From contig DAQX01000012.1 in assembly GCA_002503055.1 (NCBI GenBank), forward strand, positions 9,462 to 73,461: DNA of 64,000 bases. The letters are read 5' to 3'. The translations under genes were made by a program, and so were the position numbers. Numbering within the stretch: the stretch's first letter is position 1; the number at the start of each line of letters is the position of its first letter. The DNA comes from Euryarchaeota archaeon UBA86 (GTDB lineage: Archaea; Thermoplasmatota; Poseidoniia; Poseidoniales; Thalassarchaeaceae). This document shows, one piece after another, positions 34,141 through 44,794 of this stretch. The notes under the pieces are model-generated. The model was not told where the DNA came from, did no database searches, and saw only the letters and a list, made by a program, of their open reading frames with translations.

Positions 34141-34184
34141 GACTCTGTGTATGCTGTTGGGCAAATGGTTTCTTCTACTCTGCG

Positions 34185-37100
34185 TTAATTATCCTGTGGC
34201 CCGCAAATAGGGATTTTTCCACTATGTGAAGAGCATATGTCACATATTTCGATGTGCTCAGAGGATGGTCTTTCGAAGATGGATAAGGGAACCGAAGAAG
34301 AAAGTGTCATCACAGCGCTTCTTTCAAGCAGTGCATCAAGTTTCTTCAAGGCTTCTTCCAACATCTCTTGTGAGTACTCAACTAGCCTGCCAGTTACGCC
34401 TACAAGAATAGCTGGGGGAAGTACCTTACGTGAGGGGATTCCTTGAGTTTTCTTAGCATCCTCGATACTCTTCAGTGCGCGATAGTATAGGGCTAATTGT
34501 AGACCGTGCTTGGTGAGCATTTCTGATTCTGCGTCGTTGGCTGGACCAATTTTTTCGGAGTCGAGAGTCTCTATTAGGCCGGTCGCCGAATCATCATCTA
34601 TCGAGCCTGCATCCTCAGTCTTGAGATCCACTGCACGAATGGCGGCTTCGCCATCTGAAGAGACAGTACAGATGACAAGGTCAATTATTCCGTTCATCTC
34701 TACTATTGCACTATGGTATCGAGTTATGGGCACATTGCCATCGGGGCTCCATCTGTACCTAGTTATCTCATTGGTATCTACTTTGATTGAGATATGAAAT
34801 GGCATCTCGGTCCTAAGTGCCTCCAAACTGTGACCTCGAACTTCTTCCTTACGAATCATGGCGCCGATTGGTCCTGAACTGACACGTTCTGCCATCTTGA
34901 CTACCAATTCGGTAGTCCTAGCCTCATCGGCATCAGGAGGAAGTAGTTCATTGAAAACTATGTGATGGGTTTCAGAGTCGTTTATTCTGTCGTCTTGTTG
35001 GATTGTCCATGAAGGAAGAAGAGGTGCACTTGGTTGGCCATCAATTCCTGGATTCCCTAGACCTATCTCAAGAACTCTGTGAAATATGGTCCCGAATGTT
35101 GCAGGGTCGACTCTGTTTGGCATCCCTGTTGATTGAACTGGTTTATTGGATTGCATAATAGGGCCCGGAATGAGTCCTCCTCTAGTCTCATACCACTGTC
35201 TCCTAGGGCACTCATCGAATACTGGAAGTCTGCTCGGAGAAAGTGTGATTCGGGGCAAGAAGTCGATTCGGGGCAAGAGTTCTTGAGTCGATTGTTTATC
35301 TGACGATTTTGCAGCAGCATCCATTCTCTCAATTCGCTGCAACGGAGTCATTACTGATTCTTCGGAATCGAAGCAGTCGGGATTATCCAGAATAAGTATC
35401 CCATCTAGAGCCTGTGGACCTCCAATCGAGCCATTGGAAACCATTCTTGCCGGATTGAAGATCCTAACTCCTCTAGTTCTCAGTGGTTGCGGGTCGTGTA
35501 CATCATTTTCATCTATCCAAGGAGAGCCTGTCTCGGCCCTCCTTAGAGAGCCTTGTCTTAGTGACTCCATCCACATCTGACCTAATTGCGGCAATGACTT
35601 GTCGTATGTACATGGCACAATCAGTCCATTACCATCTTCCCATGCGGTCTTTTTTGGAGACCCGACAATCACTAGTCTCTCCTCGGCCCTAGTGGCTCCA
35701 ACATAGAGAAGGCGTCTAGCCTCGGCACTCTTACGGGCACGATGTAACCAGCTGACATGATTCCAAACCGCAGATTGAGGAGATCCTTTGCCCGGCCAAG
35801 GTTTTGGATTTCCAGAGAACATTTCAGGGCTAACAATCAAACGATTCATGTTCTCATTTGTCATGTTAGTTTGCCTGTTTGAGAATAGATCGACAAGGAA
35901 GACGACCTTTGCCTCTAGTCCCTTTGCGCTATGTATGGTCATAACTCTAACCGCATCGCTCGGAGGAGTGTTTACTGCCTCAATAGCACCGGGGTTATCT
36001 TCTCTCAAACTGCGGATTCGGTCGGCGAGAACGATAGGATCACCGCCGACTTCAAGAGAGAGATCTCTGACCACCTCTACGAAATTCTCTACATCTTGGA
36101 TTGAGACTGGATCGTGATATCCAACAAGAAGATCGGAATGGTCAATTGTCTCTTCTAGTAAGTCGATAATTCGTCCACAAGATGAGAGTTCAATCCATCT
36201 TTTTACAAGTGCCCTTAACCTTTCATTTGTACAGTGTTCTAAGAGTCTGTGTAGCAGATTCTCTCCTCTGCTTGAATTACCGAGGTATGATTGCAGTTGT
36301 GAGTCATCCATACCTATGGTTGGAGAGCGGGCAACCCATGCTGCGCTGTGTCGTGAAGAAGGGTGGGCAATAAATTGTAATAGCCCCTCCAAAGCGTGTA
36401 CAGCGGGCCTATCTAGCAACCCTCCTTCACGATCTGCTTGAGCAGGAATGCCTTGGTCACGAAGATGTCTGATGACGATGTCCCTGATGTTGGGTCTAGT
36501 CGGAAGTAGAATCATGATATCGCTTGGCTCAACTCGCCCATCAGAGTCGATCAAGTGCCAAGCACCATCCGAGTCTCTAACTCTAACGGAGTCGCCATGA
36601 ATCAGGCTGCGAACCCTTAGAGCAACCATTTCGGCCTGACGCTCAAGAGAATCGGGGGGTCCGGGGCCGAATGGATCTAGTGGATCTGTCAGATTGGTAG
36701 GCGGATCCATCTCTCCACCTGAGGAAAGTGGGCATAACCATTCGAGAGTACCAGAGTCATCCTGCTTGTCGGGATTTGCGAACAGAGTTTGGTGGGTTGC
36801 GTAGAAGTCAGCTGCTGGGAAGAGTCTATGTCGAGGATCTAAGATATCTTCCCACCATTCATTCATCGCTCTAAGCAAACCTCCACTTGTACGGTAATTG
36901 ACTTGTAGAGATATCATTCCTCGTCTACGACGGTTAACTTCCATCTCATCCGGTGCAGGGAGATTTCTATCTGTAGCATTGAATGGAATCCAGGCAACTA
37001 AATCTCTTCCTCCTTTCTCCATGTGCTCACTAGCCTTGGCGATAGTCAATGCATGTGCATTCCTTGGATCACGGCCGTGCGAATCTCTGCGAAGAGACGG

Positions 37101-39092
37101 TTTGCGAACCAGTGCGGGAACGCTGGAGAATTCGTGGTCATTTACCAGCATCAACTGGCGGGCATAATCTAGGAAGCCTGTCACTTCCGCTTGTCTGAAT
37201 GCGTAAATACTCTGTTTGACATCTCCGACATAGCAAACAGTAGGTTGCCAAGGAGTGTCTGGAGTTTCGACTTCGCCTTCCTCAAATCTTCTCTCCCCCC
37301 ATAGCCTAGATAGTAATCTCCACTGAAGTGGAGAGTTGTCCTGAGCCTCATCAATAATGAATGCCCTGTACCTTCTTCTAATTGACTTGAGTAAATCGAA
37401 TCTGAACTGTAGGTCATTTCGGATAGTGCCCAAATCAGAAGCTGCCTCGCCGGCGAGTGGAGGATTTTCTTCTAGTCGTCTGAGTTCATCTAAGGCCGCG
37501 TAGATATGGTCGTCTGTCCACGGACTGTCCGAAATTGAGTCAAGTGCTTTCTGTAAGGACATCGGGTAGAACGCCCTACATGTGGAAGGGCAGTTCGCTA
37601 GTAGAAGGTCTCCGGCCAGCCTCTGTATGTCGTCGAAGTCGTGTACCTCATCCCTCTCCTTCAACTTCTGTAGTATTCCCTTGAATCCGTGATGAACGAG
37701 GTACATATCCTCCAGATTTCTGACCTCGGCTTCAAGGCTGAATCCGTAGCTCTCTGGCCTAGAGTCTATCCGCTCTGGCAATGGATCCGGTAACTGAGTA
37801 ACCGATGGTTTCCATGTTTCTGGAGAAGCAGGAGGCCTGGTGCCATCAAGGAACATTGATAGTTTGGTGAAGTGAAGAATAAGTTGTCCAGAATCAGACG
37901 ACCAAGTGGCTTTCAGCTCATCTGAAACAGCCTTGATTCCTGACTTCACATGTGCCTTGCTGGTTGCATCTTTGATGCTGGAAACTTTGCCTATACCTGA
38001 AATCCAGTCGTCAGAAGGAAGGTTGTTGTAAGGCAGGAAAGACATGGTCTTCTTCAGATAGCCTCCATGATTTAGAGTGCACTCAAGTGAGTGGCCTAAC
38101 CAAACCAACTGCTCCCATGGATCATCGGGAATGTTTGCTGAGAGTTGGTCAATACATGCCATTCTCGATTGTGCAGGCCAACCATCTAGGGCCAAAACCG
38201 CTGAGTTTTCCTTGACTATATTGCAGAATCTGTTGAAGATTGAATGGACTAACTCTGTGTGTTGTCGAATTTCTGCTGGATTGATTGAAGACATGATTTG
38301 CTGATGCAAGAGTTCGGGAGAGAAATGTCCGTCTTCCATCAGGCTTCTGGATGCCTCTTCTATGAACACGGACTTGTCTACTAGGCTTCTTAGCACCTTA
38401 GCGGCCGTCCATCTTCCGGAGTAATGACTTGCAATTCGATCTCGAGCAGCTAGAATTTCTGATGCCATGTTAGCTGGTAATCCTGCATCCACTGCTTGAC
38501 CGATATTCGACATAGAGCTGGGGAGTCTCCATAGCGTATTGAGAGCAGATTCTACGAGCATAGCACGCCCTGCATCGGATAAATTCTCACGGCTGAGGGC
38601 ATCACCCAAATGGCCGTGATAAGGTGAGACCAATCTGTTCAGAAATGAGTCTATCGTTCCAATTGGGGCATCCTCAATAAGAGTCAGAAGTTGTTCACCG
38701 AATCCCTCGTCTCTAATCCTTGGATCACTTCTCCCGCTATCGTTTGAGCCAGTTGGGCCGGGCTTCAATCCTGCGATATCTTTCCTTAGCCTATCTCTCA
38801 TCTCATCGGCGGCCCGGTTGGTGAAAGTCAGTAATACGACCTCGCCGGGAAGTAGGCCCCCCCATTCACTGAGATCTGTTCTCTCAGAAGAAGGAGAAGT
38901 TATCATGCCACCGGAGAGTTTTGCAGGTCGCTCCGGGGTCGGAAGAATCCTAGTCGCTCTCTGATCTTCTGTCAGATAGTGTTCGATTACCCTGTGGACT
39001 ATTGTGCTGGTTTTTCCAGTTCCAGCCCCGGCATCAATCACAATGTGTGAGTCAATGTTTAGGGCTAATCTTTGGGCTGTGTTTAGACGCAT
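34185..39092 (-). CDS. AddA/RecB-like UvrD-family helicase with C-terminal nuclease
   Basis: 1635 residues, one of the largest proteins here. Helicase motifs are complete: Walker A AGAGTGKT at 21-28, IIDEAQDNSP (motif II), VKQSIYAFRQAEVTGF (motif III), MTIHSAKGLEAKVVFLVD (motif V) and YVGATRAEERLVIVG (motif VI). The C-terminal 350 residues are a RecB-type PD-(D/E)XK nuclease: FGTIFHRVLE, an aspartate in GIIDLVI, VDLKTE and HGLQLALYYRAL. Cysteines in FDECPRRQW plus C-D-I-C-x8-C form a likely Fe-S staple. It should unwind and trim double-strand ends for recombination. Its ATG overlaps the stop of the AddB-like gene, so the two are translationally coupled. Confidence 0.88.
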   Translation of the reverse strand: MRLNTAQRLALNIDSHIVIDAGAGTGKTSTIVHRVIEHYLTEDQRATRILPTPERPAKLSGGMITSPSSERTDLSEWGGLLPGEVVLLTFTNRAADEMRDRLRKDIAGLKPGPTGSNDSGRSDPRIRDEGFGEQLLTLIEDAPIGTIDSFLNRLVSPYHGHLGDALSRENLSDAGRAMLVESALNTLWRLPSSMSNIGQAVDAGLPANMASEILAARDRIASHYSGRWTAAKVLRSLVDKSVFIEEASRSLMEDGHFSPELLHQQIMSSINPAEIRQHTELVHSIFNRFCNIVKENSAVLALDGWPAQSRMACIDQLSANIPDDPWEQLVWLGHSLECTLNHGGYLKKTMSFLPYNNLPSDDWISGIGKVSSIKDATSKAHVKSGIKAVSDELKATWSSDSGQLILHFTKLSMFLDGTRPPASPETWKPSVTQLPDPLPERIDSRPESYGFSLEAEVRNLEDMYLVHHGFKGILQKLKERDEVHDFDDIQRLAGDLLLANCPSTCRAFYPMSLQKALDSISDSPWTDDHIYAALDELRRLEENPPLAGEAASDLGTIRNDLQFRFDLLKSIRRRYRAFIIDEAQDNSPLQWRLLSRLWGERRFEEGEVETPDTPWQPTVCYVGDVKQSIYAFRQAEVTGFLDYARQLMLVNDHEFSSVPALVRKPSLRRDSHGRDPRNAHALTIAKASEHMEKGGRDLVAWIPFNATDRNLPAPDEMEVNRRRRGMISLQVNYRTSGGLLRAMNEWWEDILDPRHRLFPAADFYATHQTLFANPDKQDDSGTLEWLCPLSSGGEMDPPTNLTDPLDPFGPGPPDSLERQAEMVALRVRSLIHGDSVRVRDSDGAWHLIDSDGRVEPSDIMILLPTRPNIRDIVIRHLRDQGIPAQADREGGLLDRPAVHALEGLLQFIAHPSSRHSAAWVARSPTIGMDDSQLQSYLGNSSRGENLLHRLLEHCTNERLRALVKRWIELSSCGRIIDLLEETIDHSDLLVGYHDPVSIQDVENFVEVVRDLSLEVGGDPIVLADRIRSLREDNPGAIEAVNTPPSDAVRVMTIHSAKGLEAKVVFLVDLFSNRQTNMTNENMNRLIVSPEMFSGNPKPWPGKGSPQSAVWNHVSWLHRARKSAEARRLLYVGATRAEERLVIVGSPKKTAWEDGNGLIVPCTYDKSLPQLGQMWMESLRQGSLRRAETGSPWIDENDVHDPQPLRTRGVRIFNPARMVSNGSIGGPQALDGILILDNPDCFDSEESVMTPLQRIERMDAAAKSSDKQSTQELLPRIDFLPRITLSPSRLPVFDECPRRQWYETRGGLIPGPIMQSNKPVQSTGMPNRVDPATFGTIFHRVLEIGLGNPGIDGQPSAPLLPSWTIQQDDRINDSETHHIVFNELLPPDADEARTTELVVKMAERVSSGPIGAMIRKEEVRGHSLEALRTEMPFHISIKVDTNEITRYRWSPDGNVPITRYHSAIVEMNGIIDLVICTVSSDGEAAIRAVDLKTEDAGSIDDDSATGLIETLDSEKIGPANDAESEMLTKHGLQLALYYRALKSIEDAKKTQGIPSRKVLPPAILVGVTGRLVEYSQEMLEEALKKLDALLERSAVMTLSSSVPLSIFERPSSEHIEICDICSSHSGKIPICGPQDN

Positions 39093-42000
39093 CAGAATCT
39101 TCCCTCCATTCTGACATCACAGATGTCTCTCACCGAGCAATATGAGCAGATTCCTTCTGAAGGAGTGGGGTGAACTCTGCCTTCAGCGGCTCCTCTAGCG
39201 GCACGTAGGGCTACGGTCAGACGATGAGTTAGCCAAGCTCTGAAATGGTCACTGCTAGGGGATGGATTTTCATCCATGAAACGGAAAAGAGGAGATGTAA
39301 TCTCTGTACGAGTGCCTATTCTGGCTCGTTCGCTCAGATTGCTTGTTGAAACTTCTACCATATGCTCTGTGTCATGGCTGAACAATGAGATTCCAGCGGC
39401 TACAACTAGGTCACCTGGATGTGCAATTTCCCACGCCCTAGTGTAAAGAGCCAGTTGTAACTCCTGCAGTAAGCCGTCTGAATGACGCTCTTCTGCCGAC
39501 TTACTCTCAGAGGTTTTCAAATCCCTAATAGCAATTATTCTGCGTGGTTTCCACCCAGTTCCATGGAGTCTGAGGGGAGCGATGGTTTCGTCACCGTCTT
39601 GATTTACCCACATTTCTGACTCTGGGCCTGAAGGTAGGATATCTACTCGGTCAATGAGCCCTCGAATTAGTATTGGTGGGAGTTTTTCTCCCGCAAGTTC
39701 GGACGGAACGGAAATTTCGATGCCTTTCATATCAAAGTCGGACATATCCCACTCTATGCATAGAGGGGCAGCATCCGAGAGTTCTCCCTCGGCTCTGACT
39801 ATGGTCCCGATTCTACCAGATGTCGCCGCATCTGATGGGTCCGCTAGCCAATCATTCCAATCATTTCTCTCCAGGCCAGTGAGTATTCTCAGGCGATGGT
39901 TTGACACCGCATCCGTCCTATCTAACCAAGGGGCTCTCGAATCTAACGATTCCATCGCTTCACGCATCAACTGTTCTTCGCTGAATCCGGAAGAGGCTAC
40001 AGTTAGCGGAGTCGAGTTTTCATCAATCTGTCTCTCAATTCCAATCTCCATATCTAGTGCGTTGCAAATCATATCGTGATGGACTAGATGAAGTAGTTCT
40101 CCGTGGGTTCTAGGGTCGATGTCTTCGGATTGTCGCTCGTCTTGGTCGGCTCGGAGACTCTTGGAAAGCCAACCCATTCTAGGGCATCGGAGCCAATCGT
40201 GTAATCTACTCGGAGACCATATCTCGATGCTCTGTTCCGTCCCTTGCAGGTGACCGTGTCTGGCATCGCTGACTGTGGCCCCTGTCTTATGCGGTAAGAG
40301 AGGTCTGTAATCTATCGATGCTGTCTTCTTTCCCCCATCAACGAAGCCACCGATAACAGGCCATCTCTGGTTAGAGCGTGGTGGCTCTAGATTTCTTGGA
40401 GTTGTGCGCGCGAAGTCCGAAACTTCGGCTGACATCAAATGTGGTTTGGCTGAAGAGGGTAGGTAGCCGTCATCATCTGTATGCTTGGGTTGTCTGCGTT
40501 CTCTGTCTCGCTGGAGAGCAGCGTCAAGAGGGATAGTGATTGAGTTTGGATTGAGTGGTGCTCTGGGGGCAGGTTTCATCTCACTCATCATGGCTCCCTC
40601 GAGTTGTCTCTCACCTCTTGGTTCGAGGGGGGATTTAGGATCAAATGTGAACAGTTTTGCTTCCCTCTTTGGGTCGTTTTCGACTACCCATTCCCTCAGG
40701 GGTGCCGCCGGAGGCGAGGTGTCATCAAGAGATGGATCAAGGAGAATTACTTCATTGGCAGATGAGAGGAGGCTCTCAAAATAGTGCCTAGCATCTCTGA
40801 TTGGACCATCTGGTCTGAGTAAATCTTCAGAGTGGCGCTCTTCCTCTCCGAGGAAGGCTAATCTTGGTACACTCAAATCCCATGAGGAACTAGATAAGTT
40901 TGCCATGATTATGGAATCCGCAGTACATCCCAGTGAATCAGTGAGAGACAGCAAAGATACTCTTTGAGATGTGCTGGGACCGGCCTCAATAGCTGAACGA
41001 GTTAGCAGATAGTCAAACTCATCGACCCAATCGGGACCAGTTTCAGCAGATTTGATTCCTAAACTGGCTTGGTACGAACGAAGATCTTGGTGGTCTCTGA
41101 TGATAGTTTGAACCACTGCAGCGGGTGTGATTCCTTCGCCATCGCTGAACTCCATCAGTGATTGTATTTCTAGCGAGCGTAGAAGTTGGTTGAGCCAGTC
41201 ATCTCCGTTGACAGTTGGGTTAGGTAGAGGTAGTACTTCTCCTGACTCGCATCCTATCGTGATGCCTTCTTCTGAGAGAGCTTGTAAGTCCTCTTTATTC
41301 AGAAGAGGTCGAAGAGACTCGGCTAAGCACAGGAGCCACCATTGGGTCGACTCCTTCGAAATTTGATCATACTGTGATACTGTAGGACGCGACAAGGTTC
41401 GAAGCCAATTTCCGAGGGTTCCGGGCCCACCTAGAACATGGTCATCTCTTGCCATTCTAGTCAGTACTTCGGGGTCGGCTACTGGAGTAATTCGAGGATT
41501 ATTAGGATGCTCAGAAGTGAAAACAAACGGCACTATAGCTGATTGTAGAGATAGAGATCTCAAATCTTGGAGGCAGAATGCATTGGCACCATGTGGCAGG
41601 TTTGCTAGAGCTCTTATCCAGTGGCCAACTGGATGAGATGAACATGGCTCCTTGGATCTTGGAATATTAATTCCGATTGACTTCAGTCGCTGACTCCATT
41701 TATGCAGATTGGTACTCAGTGCCGGATCGATGATTGCTATTTTTGAATCTTGACTAGCCTCTAGAAATTCGCGAGTTAAAGTGATTGCAGCATCGAAGGA
41801 GTGTTCTTCCCTCTGTAGAAGTAGTCTGGTAACTGAGTTACTCGTAGCGATGTTCTCGGGTTGGTGAGGAGGGACCCAATCGGGGAGTTGAGATGAATCT
41901 GTAAGTGGATATTGATCAACCAGCAGCGTCAATCCATGGTGGCCTAATCTGTAATTACCTGGGTGAGTTAGTTGGTGGATGGGTTTGTGGGTAGAAATCG

Positions 42001-42661
42001 CCAACAACAAGTCGATGTCCCTTCTAGGCAGACCAGGAGGGTGGTCGAGCATCACGATGCCATCTACATCCAATAGAGTGAATGGAGTATCAGGTGTTCT
42101 AAGTCCCTCGATTACTCGTTGGGTTGCCATGTCTGGGTGGGTCCCTCCCAATCTCTTCTCGAGATCTTGAATAACTCTTCTGAAAGAAGCAATTCCGGGC
42201 CCATCCCATTTACCTATAGATGATTGTTCACTCAGATAGGCATGGAGTTCTGTGAGAGCAGCTGTCTTACCTCTACCCCAGTTCATTTCTGGTAGTGGAT
42301 TAATGAGTGGGAATGCCAAGTCGGATGCTGCTTTACTGCATTCCTCATGCAGAATAATCTCGAATGGAGCCTCAGTGGTGAGGACTCTAGGGACTCTGAG
42401 GTCTGCGAGAAGGGAGGAACGGAGTGAGTCTATGGTTTGGTGAAGAGTCTTGTCAACTGCGTGGCTTGCGAGAATCTCGGAAAGCACCTGCCTTCTGGAT
42501 GATTCAGTAGGATAGATAATCAGTATTCTACTGAGCGACTCAGATTCATCTACTGGCCCTATAGATTGGGCAGTTAGGTGAGCGGTTAACCAATCAGGAA
42601 TCCTACCTCTGGGAACCTCTTCGCAGGTAACCTGAACATCAGATTCGTTGGTCAAGGGCAT
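39092..42661 (-). CDS. AddB-like protein: inactive helicase fold plus Fe-S RecB-type nuclease
   Basis: 1189 residues from the ATG next to a GTG. The N-terminal 800 residues have helicase-related segments (ILIIYPTESSRRQVL, SLTDSLGCTADSIIMANLS, LAFLGEEERHSEDLL) without a Walker A, as in inactivated AddB/RecC-like partners. The C-terminal 350 residues carry nuclease motifs: PSRLHDWLRCPRMGWL, THGELLHLVHHD, GLIDRVD, RDLKTSES and ELQLALYTRAWE, then EGICSYCSVRDICDV, whose C-x2-C-x5-C with the upstream cysteine gives the AddB-type Fe-S site. It probably forms a heterodimer with the following gene product. Sequence drift is high, so the helicase-like part is the less certain. Confidence 0.82.
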   Translation of the reverse strand: MPLTNESDVQVTCEEVPRGRIPDWLTAHLTAQSIGPVDESESLSRILIIYPTESSRRQVLSEILASHAVDKTLHQTIDSLRSSLLADLRVPRVLTTEAPFEIILHEECSKAASDLAFPLINPLPEMNWGRGKTAALTELHAYLSEQSSIGKWDGPGIASFRRVIQDLEKRLGGTHPDMATQRVIEGLRTPDTPFTLLDVDGIVMLDHPPGLPRRDIDLLLAISTHKPIHQLTHPGNYRLGHHGLTLLVDQYPLTDSSQLPDWVPPHQPENIATSNSVTRLLLQREEHSFDAAITLTREFLEASQDSKIAIIDPALSTNLHKWSQRLKSIGINIPRSKEPCSSHPVGHWIRALANLPHGANAFCLQDLRSLSLQSAIVPFVFTSEHPNNPRITPVADPEVLTRMARDDHVLGGPGTLGNWLRTLSRPTVSQYDQISKESTQWWLLCLAESLRPLLNKEDLQALSEEGITIGCESGEVLPLPNPTVNGDDWLNQLLRSLEIQSLMEFSDGEGITPAAVVQTIIRDHQDLRSYQASLGIKSAETGPDWVDEFDYLLTRSAIEAGPSTSQRVSLLSLTDSLGCTADSIIMANLSSSSWDLSVPRLAFLGEEERHSEDLLRPDGPIRDARHYFESLLSSANEVILLDPSLDDTSPPAAPLREWVVENDPKREAKLFTFDPKSPLEPRGERQLEGAMMSEMKPAPRAPLNPNSITIPLDAALQRDRERRQPKHTDDDGYLPSSAKPHLMSAEVSDFARTTPRNLEPPRSNQRWPVIGGFVDGGKKTASIDYRPLLPHKTGATVSDARHGHLQGTEQSIEIWSPSRLHDWLRCPRMGWLSKSLRADQDERQSEDIDPRTHGELLHLVHHDMICNALDMEIGIERQIDENSTPLTVASSGFSEEQLMREAMESLDSRAPWLDRTDAVSNHRLRILTGLERNDWNDWLADPSDAATSGRIGTIVRAEGELSDAAPLCIEWDMSDFDMKGIEISVPSELAGEKLPPILIRGLIDRVDILPSGPESEMWVNQDGDETIAPLRLHGTGWKPRRIIAIRDLKTSESKSAEERHSDGLLQELQLALYTRAWEIAHPGDLVVAAGISLFSHDTEHMVEVSTSNLSERARIGTRTEITSPLFRFMDENPSPSSDHFRAWLTHRLTVALRAARGAAEGRVHPTPSEGICSYCSVRDICDVRMEGRF

Positions 42662-42729
42662 CACCGAGCATACGCGATGGAGGGGCGGGGTTATTCAACC
42701 CAACTGAGGCATTCTGCTCAGTTAGATAA

Positions 42730-43707
42730 TCATACTCGTCTGCGTGAAGCAGCGGCTGCCATCATGCATGCAATGGCCACTAGTGCCCCTGGAGCAGGTA
42801 GGGGTGAATCGGGTTCCTCAGGGTACGACCAATCAATCAGGAGGGTCACAGAAAGATCGTCTCCGTCCCAGACCATTGGTATATTCAATGTCGATGTTCC
42901 GACCAGTCCGTCGAATTCATATGCTTCGTGGAGGACATGGTGATAGTAATCTAAGCCGTTTGTTCCATCTGGATAGTAGGCGCTATCTTCGATGAACATT
43001 ACCCATGGAGAGAGCGTTACAGTAGGGCAACTACCTCCTCCATCCATGCACTGATATTCCAATTCACTAAGATTCCATGAGACCTGCAGAGAACCTTCCT
43101 GAGTTTGCGAAGTTGAGAAGGAAACAGTTCCTGAGAAATGAGAAGATAGTTGAGTTGCAAGTGAAGTTGAAAAATCATTGAGTAGACTGTTTGAGTTGGA
43201 TCTCATGCCGATGTGCATTCTCTCTCCAAAGAAGATGTTCGAAGGGGGGACCCGGGTATTGCTTGGCTCCGATACAGCATAAGATGCGTCACCATATGTG
43301 GACTCCCATCGATGTTCGGTTGAGTTGCTTCCAAATGGATCTAAGGCCTCGTACTTGTGTCTATGATAGTGAATCAAGAATACCTCAGTATCTCCAATTG
43401 CCTCATTGAGTGTGTTTTCTGTATAGACGCAATTAGTGCACCATGTAGCTGTATATACCTCGACGACTGGTGCGAAGTTATCTTCGATTACAGTAGTATC
43501 TGAGATGTTTGTACCATTGCCTATGGAAATGGCAATCGCTCCGACGGTTCCTCCATTCACACCCGATCTGGCATCGTCCCAAATTGAACTGCCCTCACTG
43601 CTTGAAACCGCAGTAGTGAGTGACGACAATAGCAAAGCCGTGACGATTGCTGTGGTAATTCGCATGGGCCTCGCTGCGCTAAGGGATATTGAATGCTTAC
43701 GGGTCAT
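42730..43707 (-). CDS. Secreted thioredoxin-like protein with C-terminal sorting signal
   Basis: 325 residues. A signal peptide (about 15-36, [22 protein letters not shown]) leads to an extracytoplasmic protein with a thioredoxin-type site ATWCTNCVY (C-T-N-C) at about 90, so it may make or isomerise disulfides outside the cell. Later HYHRHKYE and two more cysteines (C-MDGGGS-C) are seen. The C-terminus reads [21 protein letters not shown]: a Pro-Gly motif, a hydrophobic helix and a basic end, the layout of PGF-CTERM-like archaeosortase substrates. The ATG overlaps the threonine aldolase stop as ATGA. Secreted disulfide-rich neighbours (44.8-48.0 kb) are possible clients. Confidence 0.7.
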   Translation of the reverse strand: MTRKHSISLSAARPMRITTAIVTALLLSSLTTAVSSSEGSSIWDDARSGVNGGTVGAIAISIGNGTNISDTTVIEDNFAPVVEVYTATWCTNCVYTENTLNEAIGDTEVFLIHYHRHKYEALDPFGSNSTEHRWESTYGDASYAVSEPSNTRVPPSNIFFGERMHIGMRSNSNSLLNDFSTSLATQLSSHFSGTVSFSTSQTQEGSLQVSWNLSELEYQCMDGGGSCPTVTLSPWVMFIEDSAYYPDGTNGLDYYHHVLHEAYEFDGLVGTSTLNIPMVWDGDDLSVTLLIDWSYPEEPDSPLPAPGALVAIACMMAAAASRRRV

Positions 43708-44750
43708 TGAGCGGCTTCGAATGCTGCAATGGCTCGGTCTATGTCCTCGTCGGTAATGTGTAGATGCACGACCGCTCTGATTGTCGATTCTTCGAGATCG
43801 AGTACATCGACGCCCATTGAGCCTAAGTTCTCAACCAACGCCTTGGCTCCACCTTCGCTGCAATCGACATACACCATGTTCGATTGAACTGCTTCGAGGT
43901 CTACAGAGTAAGCATCCATTGCATTCACCGCCTCTGCGAGCCGGCGGGCCCTGGAGTGATCGTTAGCTAATCTGTCGATATTGTTCTCAAGAGCATACAA
44001 TCCAGCGGCAGCAAGCATACCTGCTTGTCTCATTCCTCCTCCAAACATCTTGCGCCATCTATGGGCCTCGGAGATAGTTTCCTCGTCTCCAACCAATACC
44101 GACCCCACAGGCGCCCCCAGACCCTTTGACAAGCAGATAGAGATTGTATCGAAATTTTTGACCATTCTCGCCGGATCGGTTCCGCTGGAAACGACAGCGT
44201 TGAACATTCTAGCACCATCTAGGTGGGCTCTGCAGTCGTTTTTGTGCGCGACTTCACAAATCGCATCCAGAGTCTCTTGGTCATAGACAGATCCTCCGCC
44301 AACATTGGCGGTGTTCTCAACGCAAATCAGTGTACACTCAGGATAGTGAGAGTCGCTCCCTGCGACTTTTCTAATCGCTTTCTGTACATTCTCAGGGGAC
44401 ATCTGTCCCATATTTCCTTCAACAAGAGAAATCGAGCATCCAGCGAGTACGGCATAACCTCCAGCTTCATACATGTAGATGTGGCTCTTTCGATGAGTGA
44501 CGATTTCATCGCCCGGTTGAGTATGAGTCTTGATTGCAACAGCATTCGACATTGTTCCTGATGGTACAAACAGTGCCGCCTCCTTACCGAGCAACTCGGC
44601 GATTCGGTTCTGGAGTTCGATTACTGTCGGGTCATCTCCAAGGACATCGTCCCCAACATCTGCTATGACCATGGCATCTCGCATAGCCTGAGTGGGCTGT
44701 GTCACAGTGTCGCTACGCAGGTCGACTCTGTCACTAGGGTAGTCCCGCAT
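43704..44750 (-). CDS. ltaE: Low-specificity L-threonine aldolase
   Basis: 348 residues of the fold-type I PLP enzymes. [13 protein letters not shown] at 11-23 is the family opening, D178 ([11 protein letters not shown]) pairs with the pyridine nitrogen and K209 ([12 protein letters not shown]) binds PLP. It splits threonine or allo-threonine into glycine and acetaldehyde, or works in the reverse direction. The gene is followed with an overlap by the thioredoxin-like gene, so they share a transcript although their roles seem unrelated. Length and motifs are normal. Confidence 0.92.
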   Translation of the reverse strand: MRDYPSDRVDLRSDTVTQPTQAMRDAMVIADVGDDVLGDDPTVIELQNRIAELLGKEAALFVPSGTMSNAVAIKTHTQPGDEIVTHRKSHIYMYEAGGYAVLAGCSISLVEGNMGQMSPENVQKAIRKVAGSDSHYPECTLICVENTANVGGGSVYDQETLDAICEVAHKNDCRAHLDGARMFNAVVSSGTDPARMVKNFDTISICLSKGLGAPVGSVLVGDEETISEAHRWRKMFGGGMRQAGMLAAAGLYALENNIDRLANDHSRARRLAEAVNAMDAYSVDLEAVQSNMVYVDCSEGGAKALVENLGSMGVDVLDLEESTIRAVVHLHITDEDIDRAIAAFEAAQ

Positions 44751-44794
44751 GGATTATCGCGGAGAACCTATCACATTTCAACTACGCTAGGTAT

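Noticed and set aside
39092..42661. Walker A in the AddB-like protein (G-R-G-K-T near residue 133)
   Set aside because: It lacks the G-x4-G-K-T spacing and the preceding strand; it reads as part of a helix and is probably chance.
34185..42661. Phage or defence island around the large helicase-nuclease genes
   Set aside because: No integrase, methylase, toxin or repeats nearby; neighbours are housekeeping genes and the pair fits recombination repair.
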